Of a stretch of 64,000 nucleotides of DNA, positions 59,352 through 64,000 are shown one piece after another; within the stretch, counting starts at the first letter, position 1; every line of letters starts with the position of its first letter. The notes beneath the pieces were generated by a model. That model was not told where the DNA came from. It searched no databases and saw nothing but the letters and a program-made list of their open reading frames with translations. This DNA is from Endothia cerciana (taxonomy: Eukaryota; Ascomycota; Sordariomycetes; Diaporthales; Cryphonectriaceae), in contig JALRMH010000027.1 in NCBI GenBank assembly GCA_026119935.1, positions 124,001 through 188,000 on the forward strand, in the 5' to 3' direction. The position numbers were made by a program, and so were the translations under genes.

Positions 59352-60198
59352 CTGGCCCAGGCCCGCCTGCCGTGGCCCAGGGATCAGGCCATCACCAGCA
59401 GCGACATCGTGAGCGAGTTCCTCGGCGACGAGCCCACCCTCTCGCGCCGCGCGCACCTCGCCTGGCCCGCCCTGCTGGCCATCAGCGAGAAGTACGGCCC
59501 GGACACCGGCCCGGACACGAGCCCCTTCCTCCCGAGCCCCTTGGCGCCCGGCTTCCCCGAGCAGGCCCTCGGCCTGCACGTCCTCCTCGACCAGTGCCCG
59601 CGCCTCCTCTTCACCGGCGCCGACGGCAGGTGGACCAGCTACTTCGACAGGGCCGCCCGCGGGCTCTACGACGGCTACCTCCGCGACCCGGGCAGGCTGC
59701 CCCCGCGCCTGCGGCCCTGGGCCCGGGGCCGCTGGCCGGGCGCCTCGTTCGAGTACTGGTTCTGCGCCGCCTGGGAGCTCAACGCCTCCATGGCCCACCA
59801 GGAGTCCGCCGCGCACCAGGAGGCCTCGGTCGCCCACGCGGGGTGGCTCCGCCGGCTTGTCGAGGAGTATGCCGGCGAGCGCGACCCTGGGAGGGATGAG
59901 GGCGGGCGGGATGAGGCAGACGTGTATGCTCTCCCGCGGCTGGCGGGTGCGGACCTCGGGCGCCGCTGGGGGTTCCACGAGGCGGCGTTCCTGGCTGCTA
60001 GCGACCGTGGACGCCCACAGGCCGATCATCGACCGGTACGGGCGGTACCCGTACCGCAACGCCATCGAGAGGAGGGAGAGCACGGTGGGTGAGGTGGAGT
60101 GGATCGGGAGGACGGACCATTGGGCCGAGGCGCCGCCGGATGTCGCGGCCGGCCGGTGGATGCCCTTGGGTGCGGGCAAGGACGCGCTGTGGTCGTGA
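59352..60198 (+). pseudogene. DUF924-family protein gene, 5'-truncated and frame-interrupted
   Basis: From a likely acceptor (GAAGCAG, 59345-59351) an open frame gives VSEFLGDEPTLSRRAH, LGLHVLLDQCPRLLFTG (the family's LALIxLLDQFPRNxF core), YFDRAARGLYDG and WFCAAWELNASMAHQE. The frame then ends, but the +1 frame continues TVDAHRPIIDRYGRYPYRNA, the conserved DUF924 C-terminus. A 55-base intron (59947-60001, donor GTGCGG, acceptor CTAG) would fix the frame; otherwise it is a frameshift. No in-frame ATG exists before the core, since an in-frame TAA lies just upstream of the acceptor. DUF924 proteins are helical, of unknown function. Very GC-rich. Either a gene with an undetected first exon or a relic. 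Confidence 0.6.
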
Positions 60199-60641
60199 TC
60201 CGGAGAGACGTCCAAGATATCCAAAAAGACGAGACGACTTCTACCGGGTGGTACGGGCTGAAGTCTCTCCCGTCCTGTTCACCCCTTGTCCGAAACGCCA
60301 GGAATGTTCGACTCAAGCATGGCCGTCTTCGTGATGTGGACAAAATTCTGACCTGTGGCTTCACATGCGAATTGAAGCGCCGCCAGCCAGGATGAGGTTG
60401 TAACGGTATGGCGCAGAGACAAATCTAGAACCAAGACATGCTCTACCGAACTTACAGGACCCAATCTGACTCGATCCAGACTCTGACCCGCGGAGGAAAA
60501 GTCCTATATTTTGTAACGTTAAGTTGCTAGGATAACGACAATGGTTATTGAGTTTATTGAGTTATTTAATTCGTAAGTATTGGCTAACAAATAACAAGCT
60601 CATGATATCCTAAAGAACTTCTTGCACATTCTTCCTATTGT

Positions 60642-60672
60642 TATATATATATATATATATCTCTCTCTCTCT
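60642..60672 (+). repeat. TA and CT compound microsatellite
   Basis: About nine TA units followed directly by six CT units. Confidence 0.92.
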
Positions 60673-61576
60673 AGAAACATCCCGAAGGATTTTCTTCTCT
60701 TCTCTTCTCTTCTTGTTTATTCATCTACTTCCGGCTCTCGACTCGCGTCAAGTTTTATTTTGTATCATTGTTCCGACGTTTCCTGGACCAGTCTCCTACT
60801 AGCAGGGCTCGCTCGGGAGGACACGCGTCAGAACCACGGACCAAGAAAATAAGATATCACGAATATCAGTCTGTTTTCTATGCGTTGTGATTGCGCAAGG
60901 GCCCGTGCTGCGCGCGAACCTTGTTCATCCCGAACCATCAAGAGAATGGTGACATTGCTATGACTCTATGCATCCTGCAGCCAGGGGAGGCTTTACCGAT
61001 ACAGCGAGCCTGCTGACCTTACCCAGCCCCGCTAATTTGCATCTAACCGTATCTGATCACAATTGCTCTTCACGAGTGCGCCTTTCGCAGCCGACACCAG
61101 CAGAAATCTGATAAATCAGGCAGATCCGAGACAGCCGGGCGGGCGCCTCTATCCCGAGTCGTGGACAGGGAAGTGCGGAGGGATTCGCAGGATGAATACT
61201 AATCCACAAACAGGCAAGCAACCCAAAGACAAAGAGGACTCTCATCCTCGTACCTCTATGCAAGGACAATAATCCCTCTTGTGAGGTGGAGTCCGGTCCC
61301 GTGAGCTATATGTACTACTATGTAGTATTGCGCCAACCGGTGGTGATGAGATTAGAAATTCCCCTCCCGCCCAGTTCCGCCCCCTCCCACCGCCCCCCAA
61401 GACTGCATGCATGCAGCCTAACGTCGTTGCCGGGACGGGCTGCCGGGGAGTCACAGCGATGACATCAAGAACAAGACGGCTTTTCGGCCCCCTAGGGCTG
61501 CGCAGGCTGTACTAGGACGCCTTGCATTAGGAAGGTGAATGTAGAGAACAGACCGTGGTGAATACATACAGCTCAG

Positions 61577-61583
61577 TATATAA
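61577..61583 (+). promoter_or_regulatory. TATA box of carboxylesterase gene
   Basis: TATATAA 112 bases upstream of ATG 61695, implying a 5' leader of roughly 80 bases. Confidence 0.5.
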
Positions 61584-61694
61584 CACGAATCGGGCTATGC
61601 TGACCAGCTGGATGTTGTCTGGCCTCCTCATGTAGGCGCTTCTCCTCCTTCTTGCTCTCCCCTGAGGCCTCTACCGTGTGCACCCACATCCGCG

Positions 61695-63474
61695 ATGAGA
61701 TCCCCTCCCGTCCTCTCCATGGCCTTGAGCCTTCTCCTCACATCGGCAACAGCCCAGTCCAACACCTCGGTCCCGATAATCGACCTAGGCTACGCAAAAT
61801 ATGCCGGATACACCAACGCAACCGCGGGCATAAACTACTACCGCGGCCTGCGTTACGCGCAGACGCCCACCGGCGCACTCAGGTGGCACAAGCCCGTCCC
61901 GATCGAGTCCTCGTCCAACTACACCGGACAGACCATCCAGGCAACCACGCAGGCCCCAGCGTGCATCCAGGGGTATCCGTCGTGGGCCTACGCAGCGGAC
62001 CAGGAGCCAGGGTCCTTCGCGGCCACGCCGCAGGGCCAGAGCGAGGACTGCCTCATCGCCGACGTCCTGGTGCCGTCCAGCGCGCAGAACATAACGGGTG
62101 GCCTGCCCGTCATGGTGCAGATCCACGGGGGCGGGTACACCACGGGGAATGCCCTCAGCTACCCGGGCGACGCCATGGTGCACGCCTCAGAGGGGGGGCT
62201 CATCTACGTCGCCATCCAGTACCGCCTGGGCATCTTCGGCTTCCTGGCAGGGTCCGACGTCGCGGAGAACGGCGTCCAGAACGCCGGCCTCTACGACCAG
62301 CGCCTCGCCCTGGACTGGGTGCAGCGGCACATCAGCTCGTTTGGCGGCGACCCGGACAAGGTCACGATCTGGGGCGGGTCCGCGGGGGGCGGCAGCGTCA
62401 CCTACCAGCTGATGTCAGGCGGTGGGTTAGGCGTGCCGCCCTTCAGGGCGGCCATCGCCGAATATCCCTGGTGGCAGCCCCTCCTGAACAAGAGCACCCA
62501 GGAGCTGCAGTACCAGCTCGCGCTCGGCGCGGCCGGGTGCGGGGACATTAGCTGCCTGCGGGATCTGAGCGTTTCTGACCTGACGAGGGTCGGGCAGGCG
62601 GACTTTAATGCTTCGTACCCGGGCACGGGAGATGGCTACGGGACGTTCTGGTTCGGGCCGGTGGTTGACGGGGACTTCTTGCGCGACCTGCCGGATATTG
62701 CCTTCAAGAAGGGCGGATTCTATAAGGTTCCGCTGATGGTCGACCGCGAGGGCTACGAAGGGTACATCTTCTCGAATGCGAGCCAGGCCAATCAGGTGGA
62801 GGAGACGACGGATGTGAGTGGCGTCCCCTTGCTGCTGGGCGCGGAGGCGGAAGCTCGAAACTGACCCACGGGCTACAGGCTGAGTACCTCTTCCCGAGCG
62901 CCGGACCTGCGTTCTTCTCCCGGCTCTATGAGCTATACCCACGGTCGGCCTACAACTCAACGCTGTTCCAACGCCAGAGCTGGTACGGTGACTTTATCAT
63001 CGTCTGTGAGTAAATCTCCCGCCAGGCCCCGGGGGGCGTGTCTGGCCCGTGCTGACAGACACCGCAGGCCCGACATATCAGATGGCGACCTCGGCCGTGG
63101 ACGGGCTCCACAACTCCTCCTCCGTCTTCAAGCTGGTGTTTGATGCCGGGTCCCAGGTCCACGGGGCGACGACGGCGTTCCTTGCCAACGAGTACATCAA
63201 CTGGCCGACGGCAAACAACCAGACGCTCGCGGCCATCATGACGAGCTACTGGATCTCGTTCGCCTCGACCACGGATCCGAACCCGCTGAGGCTGGCAGAC
63301 GCGCCGTACTGGCCTAGCTACGTGAGCGGCGGGGCGGGGACCACGGCGGAGGGCGAGAGCGTGGGGTTCGAGGTGCTGGATATCACGTATGGCGGGATCA
63401 GCACAACAGGTGACCCGGATGCTAGGGTGCAGTGCGAGTTCTTCCTGAATAAGGGGTACACGCTGAGAAATTAG
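61695..63474 (+). CDS. Secreted type-B carboxylesterase/lipase
   Basis: Three exons (61695-62813, 62879-63005, 63068-63474) give 550 residues. A signal peptide (VLSMALSLLLTSATAQS, cleavage near residue 21) leads into an alpha/beta-hydrolase of the cholinesterase/COesterase family: YYRGLRYAQTPTGALRW, EDCLIADVLVP, oxyanion HGGGY, nucleophile elbow GGSAGGGS with Ser229, VDREGYEG carrying the acid residue, and GSQVHGATTAF carrying the probable catalytic His. Ten or more NxS/T sites fit secretion. It should hydrolyse carboxylic esters or triglycerides outside the cell; the substrate is unknown. Introns are canonical GTGAGT...AG. Length and motif spacing match active fungal family members. Last gene of the window. 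Confidence 0.95.
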
Positions 63475-64000
63475 CCCGGCGATAATTAGCATGTTTCCCC
63501 CGTATCCACTGGATAGACAAAGAACCATAATGATAATGTATGCGCCCTCCCCGTCTCTGCTTGCCAGCCTCTTGTAGATGGTTCAATATCGACTGAAAAT
63601 CATATTGGGTATGTTCAACTCACATCGCACCCTCTCACCTGGCTATCCCAATCACAATGCACATGGCCGTAGCTCCAGAGTCCAGCCCTCTCGTGGGATA
63701 AGCTATGCCATTTCTGAGCCATCGCGAAAAGAGAAGACCTCAGACGTCAATGTCTGCAGATGTGTGTGCCACCCCAAAACTGTTCAGAGTGCGCGCCCTT
63801 TCCACGACTTACGTACAGAATTTCTCTCCTTGTCCGGTCCGTCCCACTGTCTCTTGTCATAGTTGCGCCCTTCCAGTCGACAAGCTGTGGGTCTCATTGC
63901 CTCGGGCCCCTGGTAATCATTTTGGGAAGATATAATTAATCTTCACTTGGGGCTTACTGTTGTTTTACTCTCACGACCGTCGTCTTGAGGGAAAAAAACC
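63475..64000. other. Downstream of carboxylesterase, no gene seen
   Basis: Only short frames without family resemblance up to the window edge. Confidence 0.55.

Larger units (their letters stand above)
60199..61694. other. Intergenic
   Basis: No gene supported; contains the TA/CT microsatellite and the esterase promoter. Confidence 0.55.

Noticed and set aside
59337..60224. 295-codon minus-strand frame
   Set aside because: Antisense shadow of the DUF924 core; Ala/Gly/Arg-rich product without a motif.

Overview
The window is nuclear DNA from a filamentous ascomycete (Pezizomycotina, most likely Sordariomycetes). Evidence: protein genes are broken by short introns of about 55 to 220 bases with GT(A/G)NGT donors, CTRAC-like branch sites and YAG acceptors; core eukaryotic proteins are present (Rpt6, Mre11, Apc10, TAF10, mitochondrial S19); and fungus-specific families are present (rhodopsin/PTH11-type membrane protein, CorA-like protein, Vnx1-type exchanger, rhodanese-PTP). 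No bacterial, viral or intact transposon gene was seen. Exon structures were worked out by hand; nearly all give exon sums divisible by three with intact frames.

Layout. 0-5.7 kb: a truncated EDC4-like decapping protein with a pure 33-CAG tract, a small membrane protein with a GC-AG intron, and a hot-dog thioesterase-like protein that seems to lack its catalytic segment. 5.7-14.0 kb: over 8 kb with no supportable gene. 14.0-28.3 kb, GC-rich and mostly core: a rhodanese-PTP phosphatase, a Vnx1-type cation/proton exchanger, proteasome ATPase Rpt6 and a degenerate HNH_2-like protein. 28.4-46 kb: an AT-richer, accessory-looking segment with a rhodopsin-domain membrane protein, a short-chain dehydrogenase behind a duplicated promoter, a decayed SnoaL-like gene, an intron-rich CorA-like gene, an RBR ubiquitin ligase, a decayed TauD-like dioxygenase, and a tRNA-Val with an intron at its right edge. 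46-56 kb: a compact block of housekeeping genes, namely a POF1-type nucleotidyltransferase, APC10 and MRE11 (divergent), TAF10, and mitochondrial ribosomal S19 with a 16-base exon. 56-64 kb: a short pseudokinase, a decayed DUF924 gene and a secreted type-B carboxylesterase.

How genes fit together. APC10 and MRE11 share a 403-base divergent promoter holding an ACGCGT element, which points to joint G1/S-type control. The 28-46 kb segment combines a membrane sensor and oxidoreductase or tailoring enzymes with broken neighbours and no PKS, NRPS or terpene synthase; the best reading is a decaying accessory cluster. The most unusual items are enzyme folds that have lost their catalytic residues (thioesterase-like, HNH-like and kinase-like proteins), the promoter duplication, the microexon and two GC-AG introns with identical donors.
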